Assembly: GCF_000714935.1 (NCBI RefSeq) | Contig: NZ_JMIR01000028.1 | Coordinates: forward strand, 1-54,680 | From: Tumebacillus flagellatus | GTDB lineage: Bacteria; Bacillota; Bacilli; Tumebacillales; Tumebacillaceae | Length of the DNA: 54,680 nucleotides | Direction of reading: 5' to 3' | In this document: in pieces, positions 7,067-16,772 of the stretch | Numbering within the stretch: position 1 is the stretch's first letter | Layout: each line of letters begins with the position of its first letter | Position numbers and translations under genes: made by a program | Notes under the pieces: model-generated | Database searches by the model: none | What the model saw: the letters and a program-made list of their open reading frames with translations, nothing else | What the model was told of the DNA's origin: nothing

Positions 7067-7654
7067 TCAGGGCGCGTAGAGCTTCTTGTACTTCTCATAG
7101 TTGAAGAACACGCGCTGCACGTAATGGCGCGTCTCGCCTACGGGGATCTTGTCCGACGTGTCGAGAGTTCCGTCCCACTCACCGTCTTGCATCCACCCCT
7201 GCACGCGCGCGGGACCGCCGTTATACGCTGCCACAGCGGCGACCCAGTTGCCGTCGAACTGCTTCTTGAGATACGCCAGGTACCACGACCCCAGTTCGAT
7301 GTTGCGCTGCGGATCGGCGAGGTCTGTCGGCCCGTCATAGGGCAAACCGCTCTGCTCGGCTGCCCACGTCGCCGTCTCCGGCATCAACTGCATCAAGCCG
7401 ACCGCCCCCACGTGCGAGACGTTCTCCGTTTTAAACTTGCTTTCCACGTTAATGAGCGCCGCGACCATCAACGGGTCCACCCCGTTCTTCGCCGCTGCCG
7501 TCCGAATGTACTCCTCATGGTGCAACGGGTAGAGAAACCGCCAGAACGTGTTCGAACTGACCACCACGACCACGAGAAGCAACAGCAAGCCCAAGATGCT
7601 GATCTTCCTCTTCGCTTTCGGTGTCAACGCCCACGAGATGCGCGGCCAGATCAC
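7067..7654 (-). CDS. Membrane-anchored lytic murein transglycosylase (SLT domain)
   Basis: Cleaves the glycan strands of peptidoglycan between MurNAc and GlcNAc. Residues about 16-36 form an uncleaved signal anchor (ISILGLLLLLVVVVVSS). The SLT domain follows, with the catalytic glutamate in ALINVESKF, the GLMQLMPETA motif, the NIELGSWYL motif and AAVAAYNGGPARV. The start is GTG at 7654, overlapping the coaE stop as GTGA, with GGGAGGAG inside the end of coaE. Coupling to coaE suggests a housekeeping wall role rather than a phage role. Length (195 residues) is standard for short SLT enzymes. Confidence 0.88.
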   Translation of the reverse strand: MIWPRISWALTPKAKRKISILGLLLLLVVVVVSSNTFWRFLYPLHHEEYIRTAAAKNGVDPLMVAALINVESKFKTENVSHVGAVGLMQLMPETATWAAEQSGLPYDGPTDLADPQRNIELGSWYLAYLKKQFDGNWVAAVAAYNGGPARVQGWMQDGEWDGTLDTSDKIPVGETRHYVQRVFFNYEKYKKLYAP

Positions 7655-8244
7655 TCTGCCAACTCCTCCCAGATCTTGCGGACTTGCTCTTCCGTTTCCG
7701 CCAGCGTCCCCCGGTTGTCGATCAAGTAGTCGGCGTACTGCTTCTTCTCCTCGATCGGCATCTGAGAGGCGATCCGCTGTTTCGCCGCTTCTTCGGAAAG
7801 CTCGTCCCGCGACAAGAGACGCGAGAACTGCGTCTCTGCGTCCACGTACACCACGATGACTTTGTCCACTTGGTTGTGCATCCCCGTCTCGATCAGCAGC
7901 GGAATGTCCCAGATGATCACGGCACGGGGGTTTTGCTTCAGAGCTTCCTGCGTTTGGCGGTCGCGTTCTTCGCGAACGCGCGGGTGTACAATCCCGTTGA
8001 GCTTCTGGCGGTTGGCATCGTTGCCGAACACCAACGCGCCCAACTTCGCGCGGTCCAAAGCCCCGTCGGGAAGCAAAATCTCCTCCCCAAACGCTTCTAC
8101 AATATCTTCATAGGCCCGTTGCCCCGGTTGTTGCACCTGACGCACGATCTTATCAGCATCGATGATCACGGCGCCAAGTGCTTCAAAGAGGGCGGAGACG
8201 GTGCTTTTGCCCGTTGCTATCGATCCGGTCAACCCTGCGATCAT
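7651..8244 (-). CDS. coaE: Dephospho-CoA kinase
   Basis: Phosphorylates the ribose 3'-hydroxyl of dephospho-CoA, the last step of coenzyme A synthesis. The P-loop GSIATGKS is at residues 7-14. DADKIVR and the lid-type RIASQ segment are present, and the C-terminus fits the usual length of about 200. The start is ATG at 8244. A longer in-frame TTG start contains the TTGGAGGA ribosome binding site and is therefore rejected. The order polA - mutM - ytaF - coaE is the same as in B. subtilis. Confidence 0.93.
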   Translation of the reverse strand: MIAGLTGSIATGKSTVSALFEALGAVIIDADKIVRQVQQPGQRAYEDIVEAFGEEILLPDGALDRAKLGALVFGNDANRQKLNGIVHPRVREERDRQTQEALKQNPRAVIIWDIPLLIETGMHNQVDKVIVVYVDAETQFSRLLSRDELSEEAAKQRIASQMPIEEKKQYADYLIDNRGTLAETEEQVRKIWEELAE

Positions 8245-8281
8245 CACGTAACGTTCCTCCAAGCAGCTGCAAGTATAGTGG

Positions 8282-8962
8282 CTAGAAAAATTTGCTGATG
8301 CCGATCACAATCAACATCACCCCCGGCAGAAACGCCATCCGCTGCAAAAAACGCACATCGGCGTACCGGGTGCCGATCTTGATCCCCGAGTAGATGAACA
8401 GCAAGCCCATGCCCGCGATCGTCAGCGCCGTCGAAGTCGATTGAAACCCGACCAGCGACGCGCCGATCCCCGCGCCGAATCCGTCCATCGACAGGGCGAA
8501 TCCCAGCACCAGCGCTTCCTTCACAGAAATGTCCCCCGAACGGTCCACGTCGGCTGAAGAAGGAGTGCGCAAGATCTGAATGACCAAGCCGAGCTTCTTC
8601 AACTCCAGACGAAGCACCGTCTTTTTCTCCGGTATTTCACCTTCAGCGGGAGAGACGACACTGACTCCATTCTCCTCCACGGGTTCTTTTTCCTTCTGTG
8701 TCACAAGGTTGTAAATTGCGAACGAGCCGACCCCGATCAAAATCACGGCGCCGAGGTCTTTGGCAACCTGCGGCGAGACGTACTGCAACAGCACGCCGCC
8801 GACCTGCATCGCAATCAAAATCATCGTGGCGGAGCACGCCGTCACGATGAGCAAGGACCACAGAGGAAACCGAATCTTGCGCAATCCATACGTCACGCCG
8901 ACGCCAAAGCCGTCCAGCGAGACCGCAAACGCGAGAACCAACAGGGAAACCACGTGAAACAC
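8282..8962 (-). CDS. ytaF: YtaF, sporulation membrane protein (MntP/YtaF family)
   Basis: 226 residues and about six membrane segments in two homologous halves. Each half starts with the same signature: AVSLDGFGVGVTYGLR near the N-terminus and ALSMDGFGAGIGASL in the second half. A charged cytoplasmic loop (KEKEPVEENG to about SADVDRSGD) separates them. The fold is that of the MntP manganese exporter; YtaF is a sporulation-associated relative whose substrate is not established. The start is GTG at 8962 with GGAGGAG five bases before it. The gene lies between mutM and coaE as in Bacillus. Confidence 0.85.
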   Translation of the reverse strand: MFHVVSLLVLAFAVSLDGFGVGVTYGLRKIRFPLWSLLIVTACSATMILIAMQVGGVLLQYVSPQVAKDLGAVILIGVGSFAIYNLVTQKEKEPVEENGVSVVSPAEGEIPEKKTVLRLELKKLGLVIQILRTPSSADVDRSGDISVKEALVLGFALSMDGFGAGIGASLVGFQSTSTALTIAGMGLLFIYSGIKIGTRYADVRFLQRMAFLPGVMLIVIGISKFF

Positions 8963-9052
8963 GCTGTCTCCTCCTTCCCTCGACTTATGCAACCACGATA
9001 TGCATCCGAGAGAGAAAGGGTGTTCCACCTTCGGGGGACAACAACCGGGGAA

Positions 9053-9889
9053 TCAGTCCGGTTGCGGCTGGCACGTCGGGCAGAAGTGCGTGCCCCGGCC
9101 CGCCACACGGGATTTCACAATCTCCGTGCCGCAGACCGGGCACGGCTCTCCCTCATGTCCGTACACGCGCAGTTCGTGCTGCATCTGCCCTTCGCTTCCG
9201 TAGCCGTTCACGTAGGACTTGATCGACGACCCGCCGAGGTTGACCGAATGGGTCAACACATCAACGATCGCCCGTTGCAGCTTGCCGATCTGTTCGTCCG
9301 TAAGTCTCGTCACGTTCGCCTCCGGATGGATGCCCGAAACAAAAAGCACCTCATCCACATAGATATTGCCAAGGCCCGCCACAAATGTCTGGTCGAGCAG
9401 CAGCGCTTTGATCTTGCCGCTGCGCCTCTTGTGCACCTGCTTGCGAAGCACGTCCGGCGTAAACGACTCGTCGAGCGGCTCCGGTCCCAACTCATGCAAA
9501 CCGGGCAGTTCGGAAAAATCTTCGCGCGGCAGGACGTCCATCGTACCGAATTGGCGGACGTCCTTGTACCGCAGCTCCGTGCCGTCGGTGAAGTGGAAGA
9601 TCACGTGCGTGTGCTTCTCCACCTCTTCATCCGCCCTGTAGAGCCCGTAGCGGCCCTCCATGCGCAGGTGCGAGACCAGCGTGTAGGGGCCGACGCCAAA
9701 CAGCAGGTATTTGCCGCGGCGCTTGACTTCCTCGATCGTCAAGCCTTGCAGGATCAGTTTGAACTCCTCGATGTCATCCGGCTTGCGGATGATGCGTCCG
9801 AGCGTGACGGTCACGCGCTCGATCGTCTTGCCGACGACGAGCGCTTCCAAGCCGCGCCGAACGGTTTCGACTTCTGGCAATTCCGGCAT
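9053..9889 (-). CDS. mutM: Formamidopyrimidine-DNA glycosylase
   Basis: Removes 8-oxoguanine and formamidopyrimidines and nicks the abasic site. The N-terminal catalytic proline (Pro2) and Glu3 are in the MPELPEVETV signature. The helix-two-turn-helix is near LGNIYVDEVLF, and the zinc finger uses Cys250, Cys253, Cys270 and Cys273. At 278 residues it is full length. It follows polA by 41 bases and is probably co-transcribed with it, a usual pairing of repair polymerase and glycosylase. Confidence 0.96.
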   Translation of the reverse strand: MPELPEVETVRRGLEALVVGKTIERVTVTLGRIIRKPDDIEEFKLILQGLTIEEVKRRGKYLLFGVGPYTLVSHLRMEGRYGLYRADEEVEKHTHVIFHFTDGTELRYKDVRQFGTMDVLPREDFSELPGLHELGPEPLDESFTPDVLRKQVHKRRSGKIKALLLDQTFVAGLGNIYVDEVLFVSGIHPEANVTRLTDEQIGKLQRAIVDVLTHSVNLGGSSIKSYVNGYGSEGQMQHELRVYGHEGEPCPVCGTEIVKSRVAGRGTHFCPTCQPQPD

Positions 9890-9930
9890 GGTGCTGACTT
9901 CCTTTCCAGGTGACTGACTCTGCTTGGTCT

Positions 9931-12660
9931 TTACTTGGCTTCATACCACGTGTCGCCGACGTTGAGGTCCGCTTTAAGCGGGACTTTGAGATCGGGCAGC
10001 ACGCTTTCCATTTCGCGGCGCACCAGCGCCGAGAGCGCTTCGATCTCTTCTTCCGGCACTTCAAAAATCAATTCGTCGTGCACCTGCAAGAGCATCGTTG
10101 CCGAGAGCTGTTCCCGTTTCAGAGCTTCGTCGACGGAGACCATCGCTTTTTTGATGATGTCGGCGGCGGTGCCTTGGATCGGGGTGTTCATCGCCGTGCG
10201 TTCCGCAAACGAGCGGACGTTGAAGTTCGACGCGTTGATGTCGGGCAGTTGGCGAATGCGGCCCAGTTTGGTTTTTACATAGCCGTCTTGGCGCGCTTGC
10301 TCGACGATCTCGTCCATCCAGCGTTTCACGCCGGAGAATTTCGCGAAGTAGTTCTCGATGAACTGGCCCGCGTCTTTGCGCGAGATGTTCAAATTCTGCG
10401 AGAGGCCGAAATCGGAGATGCCGTAGACGATCCCGAAGTTGACCGCTTTCGCTGCCCGGCGCATGTTCGCGTCAACTTCCTCCGGCGCCACTTCAAATAC
10501 GTCGGACGCCGTGCGGGTGTGGATGTCCATGTCCTTGACGAACGCGTCGATCATGTTTTCATCGCCCGCGATGTCCGCGAGGATGCGCAGTTCGATCTGC
10601 GAGTAGTCGGCGGCGAGGATCTTCCAGCCGGGCTTCGACGGCACGAACACATGGCGCAGACGACGGCCCTCTTCCGTGCGGATCGGAATGTTTTGCAAGT
10701 TCGGCTCCGTGGAGGAGAGGCGGCCCGTTGCGGTCAGCGCTTGGTTGAACTGCGTGTGCACGCGGTAATGGCTCTCTCCCTGCTGGCGAGCGGCGTTCAG
10801 CAGGCCCTCTACATAGGTGGAGTTCAACTTGCCGAGATGGCGGAACTCGAGAATCTTCGCGACGACCGGAGAGAACGGCGCGAGTTTTTCCAGCACGTCG
10901 GCTGCGGTGGAGTAGCCGGTCTTGGTTTTCTTGGAACCTTTGAGGCCGAGTTTTTCAAACAGGATTTCGCCGAGTTGCTTCGGAGAGTTCAAGTTGAACT
11001 CTTCCCCTGCGAGCTCCCAGATTTCCGCTTGCAGGAGTTCGATGCGCTGCTTCAAATCGTCGCCGATGGCGCGCAACTCGTCGGTGTCGATGCGCACGCC
11101 GACCGCTTCCATGCCGGCGAGAACATACGTGAGCGGCAGTTCGAGATCTTGATAGAGCGGGAGCAGTTCTTTGTCGCGCAGAGCTTCGACGAGGCGATCT
11201 TGCATCAGCGCGTTGGCGGCGGCCGCAGCTCCTGCGTGCGCGGCGCGGTCAGCTGTGCTTACTTCGATTTTTTTCTTCGCGGTGCCGGTCGGGAGCGCCG
11301 AGAGCTTCCAGCCGACATGGCGGTCGATGATGTCATAGAGGTCCGGTGCCCCGTCAGACGGGTTCAGCAGATAGGAGCCGAGCAACGTGCAGAACGCTTT
11401 GCAGTTCAACTCCACACCATGCGAACGCAGCGCGACAAGTGCCGCTTTCAGGTCAAAAAACACCAACTGCTTGTCCGTATTCGCCAAAAAATCACGAACG
11501 GCCGTCGGGATGATGGAGCGCACTTCGCCCGTACGGTCGGTGGAAGGTTCAACAGACGTCCCCGCTCCGTCCGCTTCAGCGAGCGGCAAGTACCACGCTT
11601 TCTCCTTCGTGGCAAACGCGATGCCGTGAAGATCGCCCAATTGGTAGTTGCCGGTGAGATCAAGCCACACGCCGACTTCGCTCGGCAGTTCCGCGAGCAC
11701 TTGTCCCACGCGTTCTTCCGTGATCACTTCCGCTTCCACGAGCGGTTGCGCCTGTACCGCCGGTTCGTCCGACTCGCTTTCCGCACCGCCTGCGGGCAGA
11801 CGATCCAGCAGGGACTTGAATTCAAGCGCTTTGAACTTGTCGCGAACTTTGCCCGCGTCATAGCCGCTGAACGCATAGCTCTCCAGATCGACGTCCCCAA
11901 GCGGGGCTTCGCGCAGAATCGTCGCGAGTTTCTTGGAAAGAAGCGCCGAGTCGGCATGCTCTTTCAACTTCTCTTGCAGTTTCTTGCCCGGCGCTTCGTC
12001 GGCATGAGCGAGCACTTCTTCGACCGACGGGTACTGGGCCAACAGTTTGAGCGCGGTCTTCTCGCCAACGCCCGGAATCCCCGGAATGTTGTCGGACGTA
12101 TCCCCCATCAACCCTTTGAGGTCGATGATCTGCTGCGGCGTCAAACCGTAGCGTTCATGGACTTGCGGGATGCCGTACTTCTCCGTTTCGGTGATCCCTT
12201 TGCGCGTAAGCATCGTGGTGACGTGATCGGAGACGATCTGAAGCAAGTCTTTATCGCCCGTGACCACCAGCGAATCGTACCCTTCCGCTTCCGCTTGTTT
12301 GGTCAGCGTACCGATGATGTCGTCCGCTTCGTATCCATCAATTTCAACATACGGGATGTCGAAGGATTGCAATATTTCCCGGACAATAGGAAATTGCTCA
12401 CGGAGTTCACCCGGTGTTTTTTCACGGGTGCCTTTGTATTCTGAGAACACTTCATGTCGGAAATTCGCTTTGCCTTTGTCAAATGCGACGACCAAGTGTG
12501 TCGGTTTTTCGTCTTGCAACAGACGCAACAACATCTGCGTAAAACCAAACGCTGCATTGGTGAACTGCCCTTTGCTGTTGGAAAGCGGCGGGAGTGCAAA
12601 AAACGCGCGGTATGTAATCGAATTGCCGTCGATCAAGATCAGTTTTTTCTCTTGGCTCAT
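9931..12660 (-). CDS. polA: DNA polymerase I
   Basis: 909 residues from the ATG at 12660, preceded by GAGGTGGA. The N-terminal 5'-3' exonuclease (about 1-290) has LIDGNSITYRAFFALPPL and GLMGDTSDNIPGIPGVGEKTA. The polymerase domain (about 500-909) has AADYSQIELRILA (motif A), RRAAKAVNFGIVYG (motif B) and LLQVHDELIFE (motif C). The middle domain has lost the proofreading signature: where DxE is expected the sequence is WLDLTGNYQLGD. It is therefore probably inactive as a 3'-5' exonuclease, as in the Bacillus and Geobacillus enzymes. It acts in Okazaki fragment maturation and excision repair. A terminator for opp lies immediately upstream of its promoter region. Confidence 0.97.
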   Translation of the reverse strand: MSQEKKLILIDGNSITYRAFFALPPLSNSKGQFTNAAFGFTQMLLRLLQDEKPTHLVVAFDKGKANFRHEVFSEYKGTREKTPGELREQFPIVREILQSFDIPYVEIDGYEADDIIGTLTKQAEAEGYDSLVVTGDKDLLQIVSDHVTTMLTRKGITETEKYGIPQVHERYGLTPQQIIDLKGLMGDTSDNIPGIPGVGEKTALKLLAQYPSVEEVLAHADEAPGKKLQEKLKEHADSALLSKKLATILREAPLGDVDLESYAFSGYDAGKVRDKFKALEFKSLLDRLPAGGAESESDEPAVQAQPLVEAEVITEERVGQVLAELPSEVGVWLDLTGNYQLGDLHGIAFATKEKAWYLPLAEADGAGTSVEPSTDRTGEVRSIIPTAVRDFLANTDKQLVFFDLKAALVALRSHGVELNCKAFCTLLGSYLLNPSDGAPDLYDIIDRHVGWKLSALPTGTAKKKIEVSTADRAAHAGAAAAANALMQDRLVEALRDKELLPLYQDLELPLTYVLAGMEAVGVRIDTDELRAIGDDLKQRIELLQAEIWELAGEEFNLNSPKQLGEILFEKLGLKGSKKTKTGYSTAADVLEKLAPFSPVVAKILEFRHLGKLNSTYVEGLLNAARQQGESHYRVHTQFNQALTATGRLSSTEPNLQNIPIRTEEGRRLRHVFVPSKPGWKILAADYSQIELRILADIAGDENMIDAFVKDMDIHTRTASDVFEVAPEEVDANMRRAAKAVNFGIVYGISDFGLSQNLNISRKDAGQFIENYFAKFSGVKRWMDEIVEQARQDGYVKTKLGRIRQLPDINASNFNVRSFAERTAMNTPIQGTAADIIKKAMVSVDEALKREQLSATMLLQVHDELIFEVPEEEIEALSALVRREMESVLPDLKVPLKADLNVGDTWYEAK

Positions 12661-12702
12661 GATTCCACCTCGTCCAGTCCATAGATAATAACTATTGTAA
12701 CA

Positions 12703-12734
12703 TAAAAAAAAGCACACCGCTGTGGGTGTGCTTT
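12703..12734 (-). terminator. Terminator of the opp operon
   Basis: AGCACACC (12711-12718) pairs with GGTGTGCT (12725-12732). On the minus strand eight T residues follow the stem. Confidence 0.9.
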
Positions 12735-12754
12735 CTTCCGGTCTTCACTTTGAC

Positions 12755-13729
12755 TTAGTTGTTGTACAACAAGCAAGCAACGAAGTGGTTCGGTTCTACT
12801 TCCTTGAGTTCCGGGGTCACGTTTGCGCATTCCGGCATTGCCTTCGGGCAACGGGTACGGAAACGGCAACCGGACGGCGGGTTCACCGGAGACGGAACGT
12901 CGCCTTCGAGGATGATGCGCTCACGGGTACGCTCAATTTCCGGGTCCGGAATCGGAATCGCAGAAAGCAGAGCTTCGGTGTACGGATGCATCGGCTTACG
13001 ATACAGTTCGTTCGCTTCCGCAACTTCCACCAGAGCGCCGAGGTACATAACCCCGATGCGGTCGGAGATGTGCTTGACCATCGCCAAGTCATGGGCGATG
13101 AACAGGTAGGTCAGACCGCGTTCGTCTTGCAGGCGTTTCATCAAGTTGACGACCTGTGCTTGGATGGATACGTCCAGCGCAGAGATCGGTTCGTCGGCGA
13201 TGATGAATTCCGGCTCGATCGCGAGGGAACGCGCGATGCCGATACGTTGACGCTGACCGCCGGAGAATTCGTGCGGGAAGCGGGACGCATGCTCGGAGTT
13301 CAGACCAACGGTTTCGAGCAGTTCGTAGATGCGCTCTTGGCGTTGACGACCGGACATCAGGTTGTGGATGTCGATGCCTTCGCCGATGATGTCGCCGACC
13401 GTCATACGCGGGTTGAGGGACGCGTACGGGTCTTGGAAGATCATCTGCATCTTGCGGTTGAATTGCTTCAGATCACGGCCTTGCAACTTGTGCACGTTCT
13501 TGCCGTTGAAGAGGACTTCGCCTTCGGTCGCGTTGTACAGGTTGATGATCGTACGACCGGTGGTGGACTTGCCGCAACCGGACTCGCCAACCAGACCGAA
13601 CGTTTCACCGCGCTTGATCGAGAAGGAGACGTTGTCGACTGCCTTCAGAATTGCACCACGGCCGAGGTCGAAGTATTTTTTGAGGTTTTTAACTTCAAGA
13701 ATTGTATCTGCGTTCGGGATATTAGCCAT
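12755..13729 (-). CDS. oppF: Oligopeptide ABC transporter ATP-binding protein OppF
   Basis: One of two ATPases powering peptide uptake through the OppBC channel. The 324-residue protein has Walker A GESGCGKST at about residue 49, Q-loop MIFQDPYASLNP, signature FSGGQRQRIG, Walker B FIIADEP and H-loop FIAHD. The C-terminal oligopeptide/dipeptide extension has CRFRTRCP and a further cysteine, like the proposed Fe-S site in this family. Its ATG lies inside the end of oppD (8-base overlap). It is the last gene of oppBCDF before the terminator. Confidence 0.93.
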   Translation of the reverse strand: MANIPNADTILEVKNLKKYFDLGRGAILKAVDNVSFSIKRGETFGLVGESGCGKSTTGRTIINLYNATEGEVLFNGKNVHKLQGRDLKQFNRKMQMIFQDPYASLNPRMTVGDIIGEGIDIHNLMSGRQRQERIYELLETVGLNSEHASRFPHEFSGGQRQRIGIARSLAIEPEFIIADEPISALDVSIQAQVVNLMKRLQDERGLTYLFIAHDLAMVKHISDRIGVMYLGALVEVAEANELYRKPMHPYTEALLSAIPIPDPEIERTRERIILEGDVPSPVNPPSGCRFRTRCPKAMPECANVTPELKEVEPNHFVACLLYNN

Positions 13730-14753
13730 TGTGGTGCCCCCCCACTTCTACAGGACGTTCAACTTTCGGAGCGTTCGGGTGGAGAAGCCAGCACGATGCG
13801 CTGTGCCCAGAGTTGATCTTGGTAATGTCCGGATCTGCTTCCAGGCAAACTTCCATCGCGTACGGGCAACGCGCTGCGAACGCGCAACCTTTCGGCGGTG
13901 CAATCAGGTCCGGCGGGGTACCTTCGATCGGGATCAGCTCTTGCTTCTCATCGTTGTCGAGACGCGGAACCGAACGCATCAGACCCCAGGTGTACGGATG
14001 TTGCGGGTTGTAGAAGATATCATCTACAGAACCCTGTTCCACAACTTTGCCGGCGTACATAACGACGACGCGTTGTGCCAAGTCTGCCACGACGCCAAGG
14101 TCATGGGTGATCAAGATGATCGATGCGCCGGTTTTTTCTTGCAGGTCGCGCATCAAGTCGAGAATCTGCGCCTGAATCGTAACGTCGAGCGCGGTGGTCG
14201 GCTCGTCGGCGATCAGGAGCTTCGGGTTACAAGCCAGTGCGATTGCGATCATGACGCGCTGACGCATACCGCCGGAGAATTGGTGCGGGTATTGATCCAC
14301 ACGGCCTTCCGGGTTCGGGATGCCGACCAGACGCAGCATTTCGATGGCGCGCTCGCGAGCCGCTTGCTTGGAGAGACCTTGGTGCTTGATCAGACCTTCG
14401 GCGATTTGCTTGCCGATCTTCATGGTCGGGTTCAAGGAGGTCATCGGGTCTTGGAAGATCATCCCCATCTCGGAACCGCGGAGATTCTCCATTTCTTTGT
14501 CGCTCAGTTTGACGATGTCGGTCTTGCCGTCAAACAGGATGGACGAGGTGGACTTGATCTCGCCCGGCGGGGTTGCGATCAAACGCATGATCGCTTGGGA
14601 GGTTACGGATTTCCCGCAACCGGATTCCCCTACGATCGCCAGTGCTTCACCTTTTTTCAGGTTGAAGGTTACGCCGCGAACCGCGTGTACCTCACCTGCA
14701 TAGGTGTGGAACGAGACCTTGAGGTCTTTGACTTCAAGAATGTTGTTCGACAT
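13722..14753 (-). CDS. oppD: Oligopeptide ABC transporter ATP-binding protein OppD
   Basis: 343 residues with Walker A GESGCGKSV, Q-loop MIFQDPMTSLNP, signature FSGGMRQRVM, Walker B LLIADEP and the switch histidine LITHDLG. The C-terminal oligopeptide extension contains CAFAARCPYAMEVC. It is the partner ATPase of OppF and binds the cytoplasmic face of OppB/OppC. The gene follows oppC by 15 bases and overlaps oppF. Confidence 0.93.
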   Translation of the reverse strand: MSNNILEVKDLKVSFHTYAGEVHAVRGVTFNLKKGEALAIVGESGCGKSVTSQAIMRLIATPPGEIKSTSSILFDGKTDIVKLSDKEMENLRGSEMGMIFQDPMTSLNPTMKIGKQIAEGLIKHQGLSKQAARERAIEMLRLVGIPNPEGRVDQYPHQFSGGMRQRVMIAIALACNPKLLIADEPTTALDVTIQAQILDLMRDLQEKTGASIILITHDLGVVADLAQRVVVMYAGKVVEQGSVDDIFYNPQHPYTWGLMRSVPRLDNDEKQELIPIEGTPPDLIAPPKGCAFAARCPYAMEVCLEADPDITKINSGHSASCWLLHPNAPKVERPVEVGGHHNG

Positions 14754-14768
14754 GTGCGTACCTCCTTA

Positions 14769-15683
14769 CTATTTACGAAGTCTCGGGTCGAGTGCGTCGC
14801 GCAGGCCGTCGCCGAGCAGGTTGAACGACAACATGATAAGCGAGAAGACGATGGACGGGCAGAGCAGACGCCACGGGAAGTTACGCATGACTGCTACGCC
14901 GTCGGATACGAGCGAACCGAGGGATGCCATCGGCGGCTTGATCCCCAAACCGATAAAGGAAAGGAAGGACTCCGCGAAGATCGCGCCCGGAACGGTGAAG
15001 GTTACGTTGATGATGATGATCCCGAGTGCGTTCGGCACCAAGTGACGCAGGATGATGCGCCAAGAGGAAGCACCGAGGGTGCGCGCTGCGAGAACGTATT
15101 CTTGTTCTTTCAGAGAGAGCATCTGACCGCGAACGAGACGAGCCATACCGACCCAACCGGTTGCTGCCAGCGCGATGATGATCGAGAAAATCCCCGGCCC
15201 CATTACCATCATCAAGAGGATGACGATGATCATGAAGGGCAAGCCGTAGATGATTTCGATGATACGCTGCATGATATCGTCGACGCGGCCGCCGAAGTAT
15301 GCGGAGATGCCGCCGTACAGGACGCCGATGGTGAAGTCGAGCACCGCTGCGATGATACCGATGAACAGCGAGATCCGAACGCCCCACCAGACGCGAACCC
15401 ATTGGTCGCGGCCGAGGTCGTCGGTGCCGAACCAGTGCGAGCCGGACGGCGCGAAGTTACGAGCTGCGTAGTCTTGCGTTTGGTAATCGTACGGTTGAAG
15501 GAACGGCCCGATGAGCGCGAGGATCGTCAGGGCGGCAAGAACGATCAAACCGAACATTGCAAGTTTGTTTTTCTTGAGTCGGCGCCACGCGTCAGCCCAG
15601 TAGGAGAGGGATTGACGAACGACGCGCTCGTTGTTGCCGGTTTTGACAACGGGTTTGAATTTGTCTTGGGTAACGGTTTGCAT
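14769..15683 (-). CDS. oppC: Oligopeptide ABC transporter permease OppC
   Basis: 304-residue inner-membrane permease with an N-terminal helix (LAMFGLIVLAALTILALIGPF) after a cytoplasmic segment, and about six helices overall. The BPD-transport EAA loop is near ARTLGASSWRIILRHLVPN. This protein and OppB form the peptide channel. It starts two bases after the oppB stop. Confidence 0.93.
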   Translation of the reverse strand: MQTVTQDKFKPVVKTGNNERVVRQSLSYWADAWRRLKKNKLAMFGLIVLAALTILALIGPFLQPYDYQTQDYAARNFAPSGSHWFGTDDLGRDQWVRVWWGVRISLFIGIIAAVLDFTIGVLYGGISAYFGGRVDDIMQRIIEIIYGLPFMIIVILLMMVMGPGIFSIIIALAATGWVGMARLVRGQMLSLKEQEYVLAARTLGASSWRIILRHLVPNALGIIIINVTFTVPGAIFAESFLSFIGLGIKPPMASLGSLVSDGVAVMRNFPWRLLCPSIVFSLIMLSFNLLGDGLRDALDPRLRK

Positions 15684-15685
15684 CG

Positions 15686-16615
15686 TTACTTCCCTCCTTT
15701 CGCCAGACGGATACGCGGGTCAACCACACCGTACATAACGTCGGTGACCATGATCGCGACAATCAAGAGGGCTGCATAGAAGATCGTCATCCCCATGATC
15801 ATCGTGTAGTCATTGGTAGAGATGGACTGGACGAAGAACTTACCCATCCCCGGAACTGCGAATATTTGCTCGACCACGAAAGCGCCGGTGGTGATGTTGA
15901 CGAGAGCGACGCCGAGGATCGTAATAATCGGGAGCATAGCGTTACGGATGGTGTGCTTGACAACAACCGCAAAACGCGAGAGACCTTTGGATTTAGCAGT
16001 TTTGACGTAGTCTTGCGAGACGACGTCAAGCATTGAGGTACGCATCATCCGCGCCATTGTGGCCAGCGTACCAAACGCCAGTGTGATGGTCGGAAGAATT
16101 TTGTACTCAGGGCTTTTCCACAGTGCCGGCGGCAACCAGCCGAGCTTAACGCCGATGAAGTAGGAGAGCAACGGCCCAATTACGAAGGCCGGAGCGGATA
16201 CCCCGATGATAGCGGTCAGCATGGCGACATAGTCCCAACCTTTGTTGTGGTTCAGAGCAGCTACGATCCCGAGAGTGAGACCGATGATTACAGCGATGAT
16301 AATCGCGTACATCCCGAGTTCAGCAGAGGTCGGGAAGGTTTGCTTCAGAACATCATTGACGGAACGGGTCGGATAGTTAAACGATACACCGAAATCGAAC
16401 GTTGCGATTTTCTTCAGGTAAGAACCGTACTGAACCCAGATCGGTTGGTCAAGACCATAGGTTTTCATGAGGGTCGCTTTCGCCTCAGGGCTCAACTTTT
16501 GCGAGTTTGCGAACGGATCTCCCGGAAGGTTATGCATCAGGATGAAGGTCAGGGTGATCAAAACCCACAGGGTGATGATCCCGTAGATCAATCGACGGAG
16601 GATAAACCTAAGCAC
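15686..16615 (-). CDS. oppB: Oligopeptide ABC transporter permease OppB
   Basis: 309-residue permease with helix 1 at the N-terminus (LIYGIITLWVLITLTFILMHNLPG) and an EAA loop at TAKSKGLSRFAVVVKHTIRN. The start is GTG at 16615, seven bases after GGGAGG; the longer frame begins at a TTG inside that site. It is the first gene of oppBCDF. No solute-binding protein gene (oppA) is next to it, so specificity must come from an unlinked OppA or a shared one. Confidence 0.92.
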   Translation of the reverse strand: MLRFILRRLIYGIITLWVLITLTFILMHNLPGDPFANSQKLSPEAKATLMKTYGLDQPIWVQYGSYLKKIATFDFGVSFNYPTRSVNDVLKQTFPTSAELGMYAIIIAVIIGLTLGIVAALNHNKGWDYVAMLTAIIGVSAPAFVIGPLLSYFIGVKLGWLPPALWKSPEYKILPTITLAFGTLATMARMMRTSMLDVVSQDYVKTAKSKGLSRFAVVVKHTIRNAMLPIITILGVALVNITTGAFVVEQIFAVPGMGKFFVQSISTNDYTMIMGMTIFYAALLIVAIMVTDVMYGVVDPRIRLAKGGK

Positions 16616-16772
16616 AACCACACCTCCCAAATCATTAGTTTTTTGGACGTTTTAGATTCAGCTTTTAGTCTACTTTTTTCTTTCTGTGAATGCTAGTGCG
16701 ATTTGTTGGCAAAGCTAGAGACGGTGTCGCAAATTCCGATGGCGGCACGCTTTTACGGCGTCATGTAAAAAA

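Noticed and set aside
9910-12444. 844-codon open frame on the plus strand opposite polA
   Set aside because: It is antisense to a complete, motif-rich polA. Its arginine-, valine- and phenylalanine-rich translation has no recognisable domain, as expected from the GC-biased third positions of the real gene.
13362-15779. 805-codon plus-strand frame opposite oppF, oppD and oppC
   Set aside because: It covers three well-supported transporter genes in the opposite direction and has no domain or ribosome binding site.
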